A stretch of 64,000 nt of DNA from Fibrella aquatilis (GCF_017353255.1 NZ_JAFMYU010000005.1:303118-367117), one strand, 5' to 3'; positions 21,309-30,493 are shown, counted from the stretch's first letter. Made by a program: numbers and translations. Notes: a model not told the origin generated them from the letters alone.

Positions 21309-21342
21309 CAAAAAAGCCGCCCCCGAAACAGGAACGGCTTTA
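21309..21342 (-). terminator. Probable terminator of the acyl-CoA dehydrogenase gene
   Basis: On the minus strand aaagccg pairs with cggcttt across a GC-rich loop and is followed by a run of Ts. It lies about 125 nt beyond the stop of the dehydrogenase. Confidence 0.5.
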
Positions 21343-21372
21343 TAATTCTTCAGTTGTTGTAAAAAGGGAATA

Positions 21373-21469
21373 AAAGTGGTGAGTGGTGAACGGTAAGTGA
21401 TAAGTGCTTTGCTCAGTTGCATTAGCCTAGCAGAATACTCATCACTTACCGTTCACCACTCACCACTTT
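21373..21469. repeat. Heptamer hairpin at the 3' end of the acyl-CoA dehydrogenase gene
   Basis: The 41-nt arms 21373-21413 and 21429-21469 match exactly over the outer 28 bp and less well inside. The arm is built from heptamers such as gtggtga and acggtaa. The outer end of the second arm contains part of the TAA stop of the dehydrogenase (21468-21470). Confidence 0.85.
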
Positions 21470-23267
21470 AAAATATGTATTTATTCTCCGCAATCATCGC
21501 ATCGGCGACGCGGCGGCGGGCATCTTTCAGGTTGATTGGCTCGATTTTGGTGAACCGTTTCAGGCCCATCAGCATCACACGCAGTTCGTCGCCTTCGGCA
21601 AAGCTCGTAATAGCAGCGCGACCGGCGTTGTTGATCTTCTCGACGGCTTCGTGCAGGTAGGCCATCGCGATGTCTTTTTGCAGGGCCATGGCGGCTTCGC
21701 CTTTGATACCGATGGTCTTCTCTACCCGCAGCAGCACCGATTCAGCCACGTACACTTCAATGGCCATGTCGGCAATGTTCATCAGAATCTCCTGCTCGTG
21801 CGAGAGCTTGCCCATGAACTTCTGCGCGGCAGAACCGGCCACCATTAGCACCGCTTTCTTCAGGTTTTTCAACACCTTCTTCTCAGCGGCAAACAGGCTT
21901 TCGTCTTCGTCGCTGCTGAAATCGGGGATCGACATAATTTCTTTGCCAATGGCCAGGGCGGGGGTCATCAAATCGAGTTCACCTTTCATGGCCCGCTTCA
22001 GCATCATGTCTACCACCAGCATCCGGTTAATCTCGTTGGTGCCTTCAAAAATGCGGTTGATCCGGGCGTCGCGGTAAGCGCGTTCCATAGGCGCATCGGC
22101 CGAGTAACCCATGCCGCCGTAGACCTGTACGCCTTCGTCCACAACATAGTCGAGCACTTCCGAACCATGCACCTTCATCATGGCGCACTCAATGGCAAAC
22201 TGTTCCAGGGCCTTCAACTTGGCTGGTGCGTCTTCCATACCGCCTTCCTTCAGGTCTTCGATCAGGTCGTCGATGTTCTGCCCAGCGCGATAACTGGCTG
22301 ATTCAGAAGCATAAATCTTAATTGCCATCTCTCCCAGCTTGTGCTTGATAGCCCCAAACCGCGAAATGTTGATACCAAACTGCTTGCGCTCGTTGGCGTA
22401 GCGAACCGAATCATTCACCGCCTCTTTGGCCCCGCCAATCACGGCAATACCCAGTTTGATCCGGCCAATGTTCAGGATATTCACGGCGATTTTGAAACCG
22501 TTGCCCCGCTCTGAGAGCAGGTTTTCCACGGGCACTTTCACGTCGGTAAAAAACACCTGACGGGTGTCTGACCCCTTAATACCCAGCTTATGCTCAGGCT
22601 CATTCATCGTGATGCCTTCGTAGGAACGCTCTACGATAAATGCACTTAAATTCTTGTCATCGTCAATTTTGGCGAAGACGATATAGAGGTCAGCGAAACC
22701 ACCGTTGGTGATCCACATTTTCTGACCCGTGACGGTATAGTACGTACCGTCTTCGGAAAGCACCGCCTTTGTTTTACCTGAATTGGCGTCTGAGCCTGAA
22801 TCGGGTTCGGTAAGACAATAGGCTGCTTTCCATTCGCCAGAGGCCAGTTTTGGCAAGTATTTACCTTTTTGCTCTTCGTTGCCATAATAGACAATGGGCA
22901 GCGTACCAATACCCGTGTGGGCCGACAGTGCTACCGAAAACGAGTGCCCCGCACCGGTTGCCTCAGCTACCAGCATCGAGGTGTTGAAGTTCATGCCAAA
23001 GCCGCCGTATTCTTCAGGAACCGACGTACCCAGCAGGCCCAGCTCACCAGCTTTGTCCATCAACGACGACATCAGCGCGGGTGATTCCGCACGGTCAATT
23101 TCGTCTAGGCGAGGCCAGATTTCTTTAGCCAGAAACTCGCGGCAGGTAGCCGCAATCATTTGCTGTTCTTCCGTAAACTCTTCAGGGATAAACACTTGCG
23201 AGGCGTCCGTGTCCTTAATCAGGAACTCACCCCCTTTAATCGAAGCCTTGTTGTCGGTCGCAATCAT
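21468..23267 (-). CDS. Acyl-CoA dehydrogenase, long form
   Basis: This FAD enzyme oxidises acyl-CoA to trans-2-enoyl-CoA, the first step of beta-oxidation. It is 599 residues long: the classical dehydrogenase core (residues 30-410) plus a helical C-terminal extension of about 170 residues, as in VLCAD-type enzymes. Signatures include YCLTEPDSGSDANSGKT, the MWITNGGFADLY strand, and the C-terminal core motif VQVYGGMGYSADAPMERAYR followed by FEGTNEINRMLV. The start at 23267 follows a palindromic site also found before the thiolase gene at 60302. That site suggests joint control with the other beta-oxidation genes in the window. Confidence 0.95.
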   Translation of the reverse strand: MIATDNKASIKGGEFLIKDTDASQVFIPEEFTEEQQMIAATCREFLAKEIWPRLDEIDRAESPALMSSLMDKAGELGLLGTSVPEEYGGFGMNFNTSMLVAEATGAGHSFSVALSAHTGIGTLPIVYYGNEEQKGKYLPKLASGEWKAAYCLTEPDSGSDANSGKTKAVLSEDGTYYTVTGQKMWITNGGFADLYIVFAKIDDDKNLSAFIVERSYEGITMNEPEHKLGIKGSDTRQVFFTDVKVPVENLLSERGNGFKIAVNILNIGRIKLGIAVIGGAKEAVNDSVRYANERKQFGINISRFGAIKHKLGEMAIKIYASESASYRAGQNIDDLIEDLKEGGMEDAPAKLKALEQFAIECAMMKVHGSEVLDYVVDEGVQVYGGMGYSADAPMERAYRDARINRIFEGTNEINRMLVVDMMLKRAMKGELDLMTPALAIGKEIMSIPDFSSDEDESLFAAEKKVLKNLKKAVLMVAGSAAQKFMGKLSHEQEILMNIADMAIEVYVAESVLLRVEKTIGIKGEAAMALQKDIAMAYLHEAVEKINNAGRAAITSFAEGDELRVMLMGLKRFTKIEPINLKDARRRVADAMIAENKYIF

Positions 23268-23275
23268 CGTTCAGG

Positions 23276-23345
23276 AATTGTTATGCGTGCATACTAGTTA
23301 CGTGCAAAAGTGGTGAATAGTTCGATAAGTAGTATGCATGCATAC
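23276..23345 (-). promoter_or_regulatory. Candidate beta-oxidation operator region
   Basis: Two related sites flank the presumed promoter. A perfect 14-bp palindrome gtatgcatgcatac is at 23332-23345. A 19-nt site that reads GTATGCACGCATAACAATT on the minus strand is at 23276-23294 and ends 8 nt before the ATG. Between them the minus strand has CACTTTTG, one base off the -7 consensus. The 19-nt site differs at one base from that at 60179. Confidence 0.55.
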
Positions 23346-23441
23346 CATTTTTTATAAACGGCTTCACACACATCTAATGCTTCTTTAACAACACCTTGAC
23401 TGGCAGGTTAGTTAAGCTTCTGTATACATAACCCATCAGGT

Positions 23442-24158
23442 ATGGACCTCGATTTATCAGCACAATTGGTGCCTCTGCTTACGCTAATCGTGCTAGAGGT
23501 AATTCTTGGCATCGACAACATCATTTTTATCTCTATACTGGCTGATAAACTCCCCGTCGAGCAGCGCGACAGGCTTCGCTATTGGGGTATTGGCCTGGCT
23601 ATGGTGATGCGGTTGGCCCTACTCGCCGTGATTGCCTGGATTATACAGCTCGACCAAACGCTCTTTGTTGTGGCAGGTGTTGATTTTACAGGAAAATCGC
23701 TGATTCTGCTGGCGGGTGGCCTGTTTCTGATCTACAAAGCCACCAAGGAAATCTATCATAAAGCCGAACTCGACAACGACGCCAATGCCCCCGACGTTGG
23801 CGCCGCCGTTAACTTCAACGCCCTGTTAGGGCAGGTGCTGATTCTGGACCTCGTCTTCTCCGTCGATTCGATCATCACCGCCGTAGGTATGGTCGATACG
23901 CTGTGGGTGATGTACACGGCAGTAGTCGTTACGGTGGGCATTATGCTGGTAGCGTCTAAGCCCATTAGTACGTTCATTAGCCAACATCCGTCGTTCAAGA
24001 TTCTGGCCCTGTGCTTTCTACTCATGATCGGCATGTCGTTGGTTGCTGAGGGTATGCACTTTAAAATACCGAAGGGCTACATCTATTTCGCCATGGCCTT
24101 CGCCTTTTTGGTCGACGTGATTCAGATGAAGACGGTACACAAGTCGGCCAATAGTTAA
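23442..24158 (+). CDS. TerC family integral membrane protein
   Basis: This 238-residue protein has about seven hydrophobic helices. It carries the family signatures LEVILGIDNIIFISILADKL near the start and ILDLVFSVDSIITAVGMV in the second half, with the conserved Asp residues in both repeats. TerC/Alx proteins are inner-membrane proteins linked to manganese and calcium export or to metal loading of exported enzymes. No yybP-ykoY-like riboswitch was recognised in the 5' region. It stands alone on its strand after the divergent acyl-CoA dehydrogenase. Confidence 0.92.
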   Translation: MDLDLSAQLVPLLTLIVLEVILGIDNIIFISILADKLPVEQRDRLRYWGIGLAMVMRLALLAVIAWIIQLDQTLFVVAGVDFTGKSLILLAGGLFLIYKATKEIYHKAELDNDANAPDVGAAVNFNALLGQVLILDLVFSVDSIITAVGMVDTLWVMYTAVVVTVGIMLVASKPISTFISQHPSFKILALCFLLMIGMSLVAEGMHFKIPKGYIYFAMAFAFLVDVIQMKTVHKSANS

Positions 24159-24244
24159 TGGGCCAACGGACGTATCTTGCCGCCTTATCATCTATCAAGT
24201 CTACTGCTTGCCAACTGGTTGGGCAGTAAACAACCTTATATACA

Positions 24245-24793
24245 ATGAATTTTCTGTACTCAATTGACCAAACCACCTGGCTGATCATAGGTGGATTTGC
24301 GCTGTTTATTATCCTGGTTATTGTCTACCTGCGCCAATCGGCCAAAAGAAGCCCCAGGGCCGTTGCGCAGGCTACACAAAACGGTATCACGGTGAAAGTG
24401 CTTTATTGCCAGCCCAGCAAAAAAGGCCGCACTATCTTCGGAGGGGTGGTGAAATATGATAAAGTCTGGCGCACGGGAGCCAACGCGGCCACGATCATCG
24501 AACTAGCGCAGGACGTGCGTGTCGGGGGCAACCGGCTGGCCAAAGGGCGTTATTCGCTCTACACCATTCCCACCCCCATCGACTGGACGGTCATCATCAA
24601 CCGCCGCACGGGCCAATGGGGTATCAGCTACAAAGAAGCCGCCGACGTGCTCCGCGTCACGGCCACCACGCGCCCTTATACCCCGCCTGCCGAACAGTTT
24701 TTTATCAGTTTTGAACCCCAGCCCGGCGGCGTCAACATGCTCCTTACCTGGGACGAAACGCAGGTGGTTGTGCCCATTCAGAAGGCCGCGTAG
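24245..24793 (+). CDS. DUF2911 domain protein, membrane-anchored
   Basis: This 182-residue protein has one N-terminal membrane helix (WLIIGGFALFIILVIVYL) and then a DUF2911 domain. The recognised core is GRTIFGGVVKYDKVWRTGAN, which continues into AATIIELAQDVRVGGNRLAKG, and the later strand YSLYTIPTPIDWTVIINR. DUF2911 proteins are common in Bacteroidota and usually secreted; their function is not known. Anchoring by an uncleaved helix rather than a cleaved signal is a small difference from most relatives. It lies 87 nt after terC on the same strand. Confidence 0.88.
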   Translation: MNFLYSIDQTTWLIIGGFALFIILVIVYLRQSAKRSPRAVAQATQNGITVKVLYCQPSKKGRTIFGGVVKYDKVWRTGANAATIIELAQDVRVGGNRLAKGRYSLYTIPTPIDWTVIINRRTGQWGISYKEAADVLRVTATTRPYTPPAEQFFISFEPQPGGVNMLLTWDETQVVVPIQKAA

Positions 24794-24832
24794 GAAGGTG
24801 TATAGTACCTACTATATTTTTTTCATTCTGGT

Positions 24833-24840
24833 TATATTTG
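24833..24840 (+). promoter_or_regulatory. Putative -7 box (TATATTTG) of the Uma2 gene
   Basis: TATATTTG is an exact TAnnTTTG match 16 nt before the ATG at 24857. No convincing -33 TTG is present. Confidence 0.5.
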
Positions 24841-24856
24841 GGAAAAGACAAACGCT

Positions 24857-25351
24857 ATGGAGGCAGTCATCGAGGAAATATCGGACTACGAACGCGAACG
24901 CGGTAAACCCGCACCTTCGCTGAATCATGCTTATGTGCAAAGCAACCTGCTGTTTGGATCGCACATGAAATACAGAGGTTCGTATTCGATCTTGCCCGAA
25001 TTGGACTTGTTGATGGCAGATGGATTAATCATTGTCCCTGACATCGCTATTTATCCCAAACTCCGAATTGACTTCCTGCACGATATTCAATCAATGACAA
25101 CAATGCCATTGACCGTCGTAGAGATTATTTCTCCATCACATCGGAACGCCGACCGATCAAACGACGACATTCTAGCCAAATTTGAACGGTATTTTGCCGC
25201 GGGGGTCAAGTCGTGCTGGCTGGTTATTCCCAGTTTCAAAGCCATCTCTGTCTATTCTGCCCCCGGCACTTACCAGTTTTTCATGCATGATTCAACCCTC
25301 GTCGACCCCGCCACAGGTATTGAGCTACCACTGGCTGAGGTATTTGAATAG
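24857..25351 (+). CDS. Uma2 family (DUF820) restriction-endonuclease-fold protein
   Basis: This 164-residue protein fits the Uma2/DUF820 family with a PD-(D/E)xK nuclease fold. The motif residues are in IIVPDIAIYP (Pro-Asp) and LTVVEIISPSHR (Glu, with the usual SPS). The segment KFERYFAAGVKSCWLVIP is the family's hallmark YxxxGVxxYWLIDP-like strand. Uma2 genes are numerous in Cytophagales and cyanobacteria and often mobile; their substrate is unknown. The predicted active site lacks a clear Lys after the Glu (SPSHR instead), so catalysis is uncertain. It converges on the M16 gene across a shared terminator. Confidence 0.88.
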   Translation: MEAVIEEISDYERERGKPAPSLNHAYVQSNLLFGSHMKYRGSYSILPELDLLMADGLIIVPDIAIYPKLRIDFLHDIQSMTTMPLTVVEIISPSHRNADRSNDDILAKFERYFAAGVKSCWLVIPSFKAISVYSAPGTYQFFMHDSTLVDPATGIELPLAEVFE

Positions 25352-25358
25352 AATCATC

Positions 25359-25412
25359 CTTCAAACAAGAAACGGCTCTCACTGCGCAGTGAGAGCCGTT
25401 TCTTGTTTGAAG
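25359..25412. terminator. Bidirectional terminator, 54-bp perfect palindrome
   Basis: The sequence from cttcaaacaaga to its mirror end is an uninterrupted palindrome centred on tgcgca. It separates the convergent Uma2 and M16 genes and can end transcription from both sides. Confidence 0.75.
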
Positions 25413-25425
25413 AGATATGCTTACC

Positions 25426-28296
25426 TTATTTCTCCGGCAGCAGAATAAACTGGATCAGGTTGGTACCGAGGTACTTGTTGGCGGCGGCTTTAGTGCTTTC
25501 TGGCGTTACGGTTTTCAGTAATTCCGGTTCGCGGAGTACTTCCAGCGGATCGTCGCCATTGTAGTATTGGTTCGACAAATAGCTGAGCCAGAAGCTGTTG
25601 TCTTTTAGCTGCACCTCCTGTTCGCGGGTAGTTTCGGCTTTGAACTTGGCAATGTCTCTGGCATCGGCACCGGTGGTTTTCAGCTTCGCAATCTCGCGGT
25701 TCACGCTGGCAATGAGCTTCTCGACGTTTTCTGGGGCGCAGCCAAAATTGATGCGGAAGGTGTAGCGCGGCACAGGATACCGGCCATAGGCACCACTGGC
25801 ACTCACGCCATACACGCCGCTTTCGTCTTCACGTAGCTTCTCGATCAGCTTGATTTCCAGCACTTCGGCCAGAGCATCTACCTGCGTGGCGTTTTCGGGT
25901 GTCCAGTCGAAGTTGCCGGTGTAGACCAGCTGGACAGAGGCTTTGGGGTCGACGCCCTTGCGCACGGTCTTGGTCAGCTGACCCTCCGGGGCGCGGATGC
26001 CCAGGTCGCGGAAGGTCTGCTTCGTGCCGGTGGCAGGCAGCCCACCCAGGTAGGTCTCCAGCAGGGGCCGGATGTTGGCCACGTCGAAATTGCCGACGAA
26101 GGTAAACGTGAAGCCGCCTGCATCGGCGAAGCGTTCGTTGTAAATCTGGAATGCCCGGTCGAGATTAATCCGGTCGAGATCGGCGGGGGTGAGGGGCTGC
26201 CGACGGGGGTTGTGGTTGCCCAGCGTCACGGCCACGGTGTCGCCAAACACCTTCTGCGGGGTGGGTGTGGCGAGTTGGGCGGCCAGGGCGCTTTTTTGGT
26301 TTGAGAGGAACCCTGCTACCACGTCGGGGTCGCGGCGGGGCTGGGTAAAGTAACTGTAGAGCAGTTGCAGGGCCGTTTTCAGATCCTGCGGGGCCGCGCT
26401 GCCGCTGATGCCTTCGCCCAGTTCCGATATGTACGGGTTGACGTTCAGGGCCTTTCCCGCCAGAAACTTACCCAGCTGCACTTGACTGAACTCACCCGTA
26501 CCCCCCAGCGACACGAGCGTAGAGGCGAACCGAGCACTCTGGAAATCGGGCAGGTCGTAGCGCGACGTACCACCGAGGCTATTGCCAGAAAACAGGATCT
26601 GGTCGTTTTTGAAGGTCGTAGGTTTCAGCACCACTCGCACGCCGTTTTTCAGCGTCAGTTCCGTCACACCAATTTTGTCGATTTTGGCTTCCTTTATCAC
26701 TGGGCCGGGCGTAGGCTCCTTGGGCAGCAGTGGTTTGTCGATGGTCTTGTCATCGTAGGCAGTAAGGCCCTTACCGGCGGCGTCGGTATAGCCGATCACC
26801 TGCTCAATAGAAGGCAGTTTGGCGCGGTCTTTCTCCGGGGCCATCAGCACCACCGCCCGGTTTTCATTCCGAATAAAATTGTCCACCAGCCCATTAATGT
26901 CGGTTAAACCAATGCCCGACAATGTGCTCTTCAGGAAGTCATAATAGAACCCAATGTTCACGACTGGCTCCTGGTCAGTGAAGTTGCCCACGTACTGACC
27001 CACGTAGCTGGACGAGCGGGTTTTATCGCGCTCCAGGTAAGCCTGCTCAGCACCGCGCAGGAGTTCGGTTTTGGCGCGGGCCAGTTCAGTAGGAGTGAAG
27101 CCGAACTGTTTTACACGGGCATTCTCATCGAGCAGGGCGCGGATAGCCCGTTCAATGTTGCCTTCTTTGGCCACGGCAAAGGCCGTAAAGGCGTCGAGGT
27201 TGCCCAAAAAGCCACCGTAGTTGCTGTAGCCATACAGAAACGGTGGGTTAGCCTGTTGGGTAAGCTCCTGAATGCGGTTGCCCAGCATGGCATTGAACAG
27301 GTCGCGGGCCACATCAGCGCGGAGGTCACCCAAGACGCGCTCCTTCACTTCGGGACGCTTGTAGATCAGCTGCACAATGGTGTTGGGCTGTTCGTTATCC
27401 GTCACAATCACCACTTTCGTGTCCTTGTGGGCCGGAATAGTGTAGGTAGGCCGAGGCACCTCGTCCGTCGCTTTCGGAATACGCCCAAACTTCTCGCGGA
27501 TCATGGCTTCGACTTTTTTGACGTCGAAATCACCCACGGCTACCACGGCCATGAGGTCGGGGCGGTACCAGGTTTTGTAGAAGTCGCGCAGTACCTGCGG
27601 CTTAAACGTGCGGATGATGCTGTCTTTGCCGATGGGTAGCCGCATGGCATAGCGCGAGTTGTTCAGAATAGCCGGAAAATACTTGTCGCGCATCCGTTGC
27701 TGCGCTCCGCGCCCCAATCGCCATTCTTCCAGCACCACGCCACGTTCCTTGTTGATCTCGGTGGTGTCGAGCGAAATGTTGTGCGCCCAGTCTTCCAGAA
27801 TCTGCATCGACCGCTCGAACACATTGGCCGAATCGGTCGGCACGGGCAGTTCATACACGGTCTCGTCGAAGCTGGTGTAGGCGTTCAGGTCGGCCCCGAA
27901 CCGGATTCCCGACGACTGCAAAAAGCTCACCAACTCGTTTTTGGGGAAGTTTTTGGTGCCGTTGAAGGCCATGTGTTCCATGAAGTGGGCCAGCCCCTGC
28001 TGGGCATCGTTTTCCAGCACCGACCCCGTCCGCACCACCAGCCGGAGTTCGGCGCGGTTGGCGGGTTCGGTGTTCTTACGGATGTAGTAAGTAAGGCCAT
28101 TGGGCAGTTTTCCCACCGTCACGTCCTTATCAAACGGGATGGGGGCGGCCATGTTAAACGCTTTGGGCGGGGCCGCCAGTTTAGCAGCAACTTTGGTGCC
28201 GGGCTTAGGTTTCGCCGGTGCCTGTGCCCAGCCTGTGTTAACACAAAAAAGTACCGCCAGCATCAGCAGGAACGGCTTTATCAGGAAATGACGCAT
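25426..28296 (-). CDS. M16 family zinc metallopeptidase (PqqL-like), secreted
   Basis: This is a 956-residue periplasmic peptidase with a signal peptide (LLMLAVLFCVNTGWAQ). The inverted zinc motif HFMEH is at residues 104-108, and the distal Glu lies in KERGVVLEEWRLG about 75 residues later. The second, inactive M16 half begins near GVTELTLKNGVRVVLKPTTF, giving the two-clam-shell layout of PqqL and pitrilysin. A few residues before the catalytic half, LPNGLTYYIRKN is the typical first strand. It likely degrades peptides in the periplasm. The gene is monocistronic, with a bidirectional terminator downstream. Confidence 0.95.
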   Translation of the reverse strand: MRHFLIKPFLLMLAVLFCVNTGWAQAPAKPKPGTKVAAKLAAPPKAFNMAAPIPFDKDVTVGKLPNGLTYYIRKNTEPANRAELRLVVRTGSVLENDAQQGLAHFMEHMAFNGTKNFPKNELVSFLQSSGIRFGADLNAYTSFDETVYELPVPTDSANVFERSMQILEDWAHNISLDTTEINKERGVVLEEWRLGRGAQQRMRDKYFPAILNNSRYAMRLPIGKDSIIRTFKPQVLRDFYKTWYRPDLMAVVAVGDFDVKKVEAMIREKFGRIPKATDEVPRPTYTIPAHKDTKVVIVTDNEQPNTIVQLIYKRPEVKERVLGDLRADVARDLFNAMLGNRIQELTQQANPPFLYGYSNYGGFLGNLDAFTAFAVAKEGNIERAIRALLDENARVKQFGFTPTELARAKTELLRGAEQAYLERDKTRSSSYVGQYVGNFTDQEPVVNIGFYYDFLKSTLSGIGLTDINGLVDNFIRNENRAVVLMAPEKDRAKLPSIEQVIGYTDAAGKGLTAYDDKTIDKPLLPKEPTPGPVIKEAKIDKIGVTELTLKNGVRVVLKPTTFKNDQILFSGNSLGGTSRYDLPDFQSARFASTLVSLGGTGEFSQVQLGKFLAGKALNVNPYISELGEGISGSAAPQDLKTALQLLYSYFTQPRRDPDVVAGFLSNQKSALAAQLATPTPQKVFGDTVAVTLGNHNPRRQPLTPADLDRINLDRAFQIYNERFADAGGFTFTFVGNFDVANIRPLLETYLGGLPATGTKQTFRDLGIRAPEGQLTKTVRKGVDPKASVQLVYTGNFDWTPENATQVDALAEVLEIKLIEKLREDESGVYGVSASGAYGRYPVPRYTFRINFGCAPENVEKLIASVNREIAKLKTTGADARDIAKFKAETTREQEVQLKDNSFWLSYLSNQYYNGDDPLEVLREPELLKTVTPESTKAAANKYLGTNLIQFILLPEK

Positions 28297-28454
28297 AGGT
28301 TAGTGATAAAAAATCGGGTTGGTAGTGGTACAACCAAATGTAAACAGGAACGTATGGCCGTGGCGATAAATTTTAAGGTCCCTTAAAGGTCCCTTAAACG
28401 TTAGACTTCAAACGCCTTTTCCAGGCCAATGGCTAAAGTTTACGCTCACCATGA

Positions 28455-28484
28455 TTGAGCCTGTTTGTTACGTGTGTACCTTCG
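28455..28484 (+). promoter_or_regulatory. Putative promoter TTG-N19-TACCTTCG
   Basis: TTG at 28455-28457 and TACCTTCG at 28477-28484 have the spacing expected for Bacteroidota -33 and -7 elements; the -7 box differs from TAnnTTTG at one base. It precedes the barrel gene by about 30 nt. Confidence 0.5.
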
Positions 28485-28515
28485 CGGTTGATACATCAAT
28501 CATATATCAACTACC

Positions 28516-29124
28516 ATGAAACATTTTTTTGCCCTTTGTGTGGCGCTCACGTTTGCTGTAACTGCACAAGCTCAAGAGTTTAAGCCATTTAAAGTCAACG
28601 TATCTATCGGCGGTGCGATTCCGAGCGGTGGCGGTGGCGTGCTGTTCGCTATTGAACCTAAATACGGCATCAATGACCAGATCGACGTTGGCCTGCGCCT
28701 GGAGTCGGCATTGATGGCTCGTGACCTGACGGTTAACGGCAACACTAGTTCGGGAAATGCACAGGGTGCTTTTTCGTATATCTTGACGGGTAACTATATG
28801 CTTTCGGACGAAGGTTTCCGGCCATTTGTGGGTATCGGTGCGGGTATTTACGGCATTGCTGGTACTGGTTTTACGGCTACCAGCGGCACGGGTGGTTCCA
28901 CCACCAATGGCAACATCAACGCGGCATCGGTTTTCGGTGGTATGGGCCGCGTTGGATTCAAAACGGGCCACTTTGTGCTGGGCGTTGAGTATAACTTCAT
29001 TCCGAATTCAAACTCAATAGTGTACGACAGCAATGGCACCAACAAAATTGGTACGTCGGTACAAAGCAAGAACTCATACGCAGGCATCAAAATCGGCTTT
29101 GATATCGGCGGTGGCCGTCGGTAG
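28516..29124 (+). CDS. Outer-membrane beta-barrel protein
   Basis: This 202-residue protein has a signal peptide (MKHFFALCVALTFAVTAQAQ). Alternating strands with GKFNI-like edges (FKVNVSIGGAIPSGGGG, YGINDQIDVGLRLESALM, FVLGVEYNFIP) predict an eight-stranded OmpA/OmpX-type barrel. Such small barrels are common in Bacteroidota and may be structural or bind ligands; none is evident. A credible promoter lies 30 nt upstream. The gap to the next gene is a heptamer hairpin. Confidence 0.85.
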   Translation: MKHFFALCVALTFAVTAQAQEFKPFKVNVSIGGAIPSGGGGVLFAIEPKYGINDQIDVGLRLESALMARDLTVNGNTSSGNAQGAFSYILTGNYMLSDEGFRPFVGIGAGIYGIAGTGFTATSGTGGSTTNGNINAASVFGGMGRVGFKTGHFVLGVEYNFIPNSNSIVYDSNGTNKIGTSVQSKNSYAGIKIGFDIGGGRR

Positions 29125-29133
29125 ATTCTTTCA

Positions 29134-29243
29134 AGTTTAAAGTTTAAGGTCCAAGCGGTCCGCCGCTGCGAGTCTAAGGTTGGCTGACGCGGGAGTACGC
29201 TAGCGTCAGCCAACCTTAAACGTTGGACCTTAAACTTTAAACT
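29134..29243. repeat. Nested heptamer hairpin with a foreign module
   Basis: Outer arms (29134-29155 and 29223-29243) use words such as gtttaaa and gtttaag. Inner arms (29175-29190 and 29203-29218) carry aaggttggctgacgc. Between outer and inner arm, on one side only, lies gcggtccgccgctgcg, the module also in the arm at 8761-8780. The element ends 5 nt before the GTG start at 29249. Confidence 0.82.
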
Positions 29244-29248
29244 CATTT

Positions 29249-30328
29249 GTGAACATTGCTCTTATCGGTCCCGGCAAGGTGGCTCACCTGCACGCTCAGG
29301 CAACGCAACAAGTTCCGGGTGTCAAACTCGTGGCCGTGTGTGGTCGCAACCCTGACAAAACCGCCGACTTTGCCCGGCAGTATGGCATCGCGCCTTACAC
29401 GGAAGTGGCTGAGATGGTCACTCGTGAAGGCGTCGACGTGTGTGTGGTATTGACCCCGCACCCCAACCACCGCGAACCCACCATAGCAGCCCTGGAAGCA
29501 GGTGCCAACGTCTTGGTAGAGAAGCCTTTGGCGGCATCACTATCCGACTGCGATGCCATGATCGCTGCGGCAGAGCGGGCGGGTAAATTGTTGAGCGTAG
29601 TGAGTCAGCGGCGGTTTTATGCGCCTTGCCAGCGCATTCGGGCGGCTATCGATTCGGGTAAAATAGGTACGCCTGCGTTGGGCATGGTGCAGATGCTGGG
29701 CTGGCGCGACGAAGCCTACTACCGGTCTGATCCCTGGCGGGGTTCGTGGGCGCACGAGGGCGGTGGCGTACTAGTCAACCAGGCTCCGCACCAGCTCGAT
29801 TTGCTGCTCTGGTACATGGGTGAACCCATGTCGGTCTATGGGCAGTGGCGCAACGTGAACCATCCCTACATTGAGGTAGAAGACACGGCGGCGGCCATTG
29901 TGCAGTTTAAGAACGGGGGCATCGGCAACATCGTGGCCAGCAACAGTCAACGGCCCGGCCTCTATGGTAAGGTGCATATTCACGGCAGCAGCGGGGCCTC
30001 GGTGGGTGTGCAAACCGATGGCGGCAGCATGTTCATTGCGGGACGGTCGGGTATTCAGGAGCCACCCATGAATGATATCTGGATGGTGCCCGACGAAGGC
30101 CATCTGCTCGACGAGTTCAAAGCCGAGGACACCGCCTTTTTCGGCCAAATCAACGCCCTGACCTATTATTTTGGCCTGCAACTCACCGATTTCTGCACCG
30201 CCATCCGCGATGGGCGCCCCCCCGCCGTCACCGCCGAAGACGGCCGCCGGGTGGTGCAATTGTTCGAAGCCATCTACGAATCGCAACGCACCGGGCAGGC
30301 GGTGGGAGTTGGGGGTAGGGGTTTGTAG
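29249..30328 (+). CDS. Gfo/Idh/MocA family oxidoreductase
   Basis: This 359-residue NAD(P)-dependent dehydrogenase starts at GTG 29249. The Rossmann motif is IALIGPGKVAHLHAQ and the catalytic Lys lies in NVLVEKPLA. The following Gfo/Idh/MocA alpha/beta domain includes GRGSWAHEGGGVLVNQAPHQLD with the family's Asp/His pair at QAPHQLD. These enzymes oxidise or reduce sugars and inositols. The substrate cannot be predicted from neighbours, since no transporter or kinase is next to it. The start is directly after a repeat arm, so the repeat may lie in the 5' UTR. Confidence 0.93.
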   Translation: MNIALIGPGKVAHLHAQATQQVPGVKLVAVCGRNPDKTADFARQYGIAPYTEVAEMVTREGVDVCVVLTPHPNHREPTIAALEAGANVLVEKPLAASLSDCDAMIAAAERAGKLLSVVSQRRFYAPCQRIRAAIDSGKIGTPALGMVQMLGWRDEAYYRSDPWRGSWAHEGGGVLVNQAPHQLDLLLWYMGEPMSVYGQWRNVNHPYIEVEDTAAAIVQFKNGGIGNIVASNSQRPGLYGKVHIHGSSGASVGVQTDGGSMFIAGRSGIQEPPMNDIWMVPDEGHLLDEFKAEDTAFFGQINALTYYFGLQLTDFCTAIRDGRPPAVTAEDGRRVVQLFEAIYESQRTGQAVGVGGRGL

Positions 30329-30486
30329 TTAGTAGTTTGTAGTTTGTAGTTGGCTGACGCACGGCCCCTCGACTGCGCTCGGGGTGACAGGCAAATAGAG
30401 CAATCTCAAAGAGTTGATTCAATGTCGTTGTCACCCCGAGCGCAGTCGAGGGGCCGTGCGTCAGCAAAACCACCAACCACCAACTA
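30321..30486. repeat. Composite hairpin: heptamer arms around the core-loop element (copy 4)
   Basis: The inner 37-bp arms (30353-30389 and 30429-30465) are perfect and end in the core ctcgactgcgctcggggtga. The 39-nt loop reads ACGACATTGAATCA on the minus strand. Outside them heptamers such as gtttgta (30321-30352) face accacca-type heptamers (30471-30486), only partly complementary. It shows both repeat classes nested in one element. Confidence 0.88.
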
Positions 30487-30493
30487 CCCCCCC

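Noticed and set aside
23268..23441. Manganese riboswitch (yybP-ykoY) upstream of the TerC gene
   Set aside because: The expected paired elements and conserved loops could not be found in the 174-nt leader.
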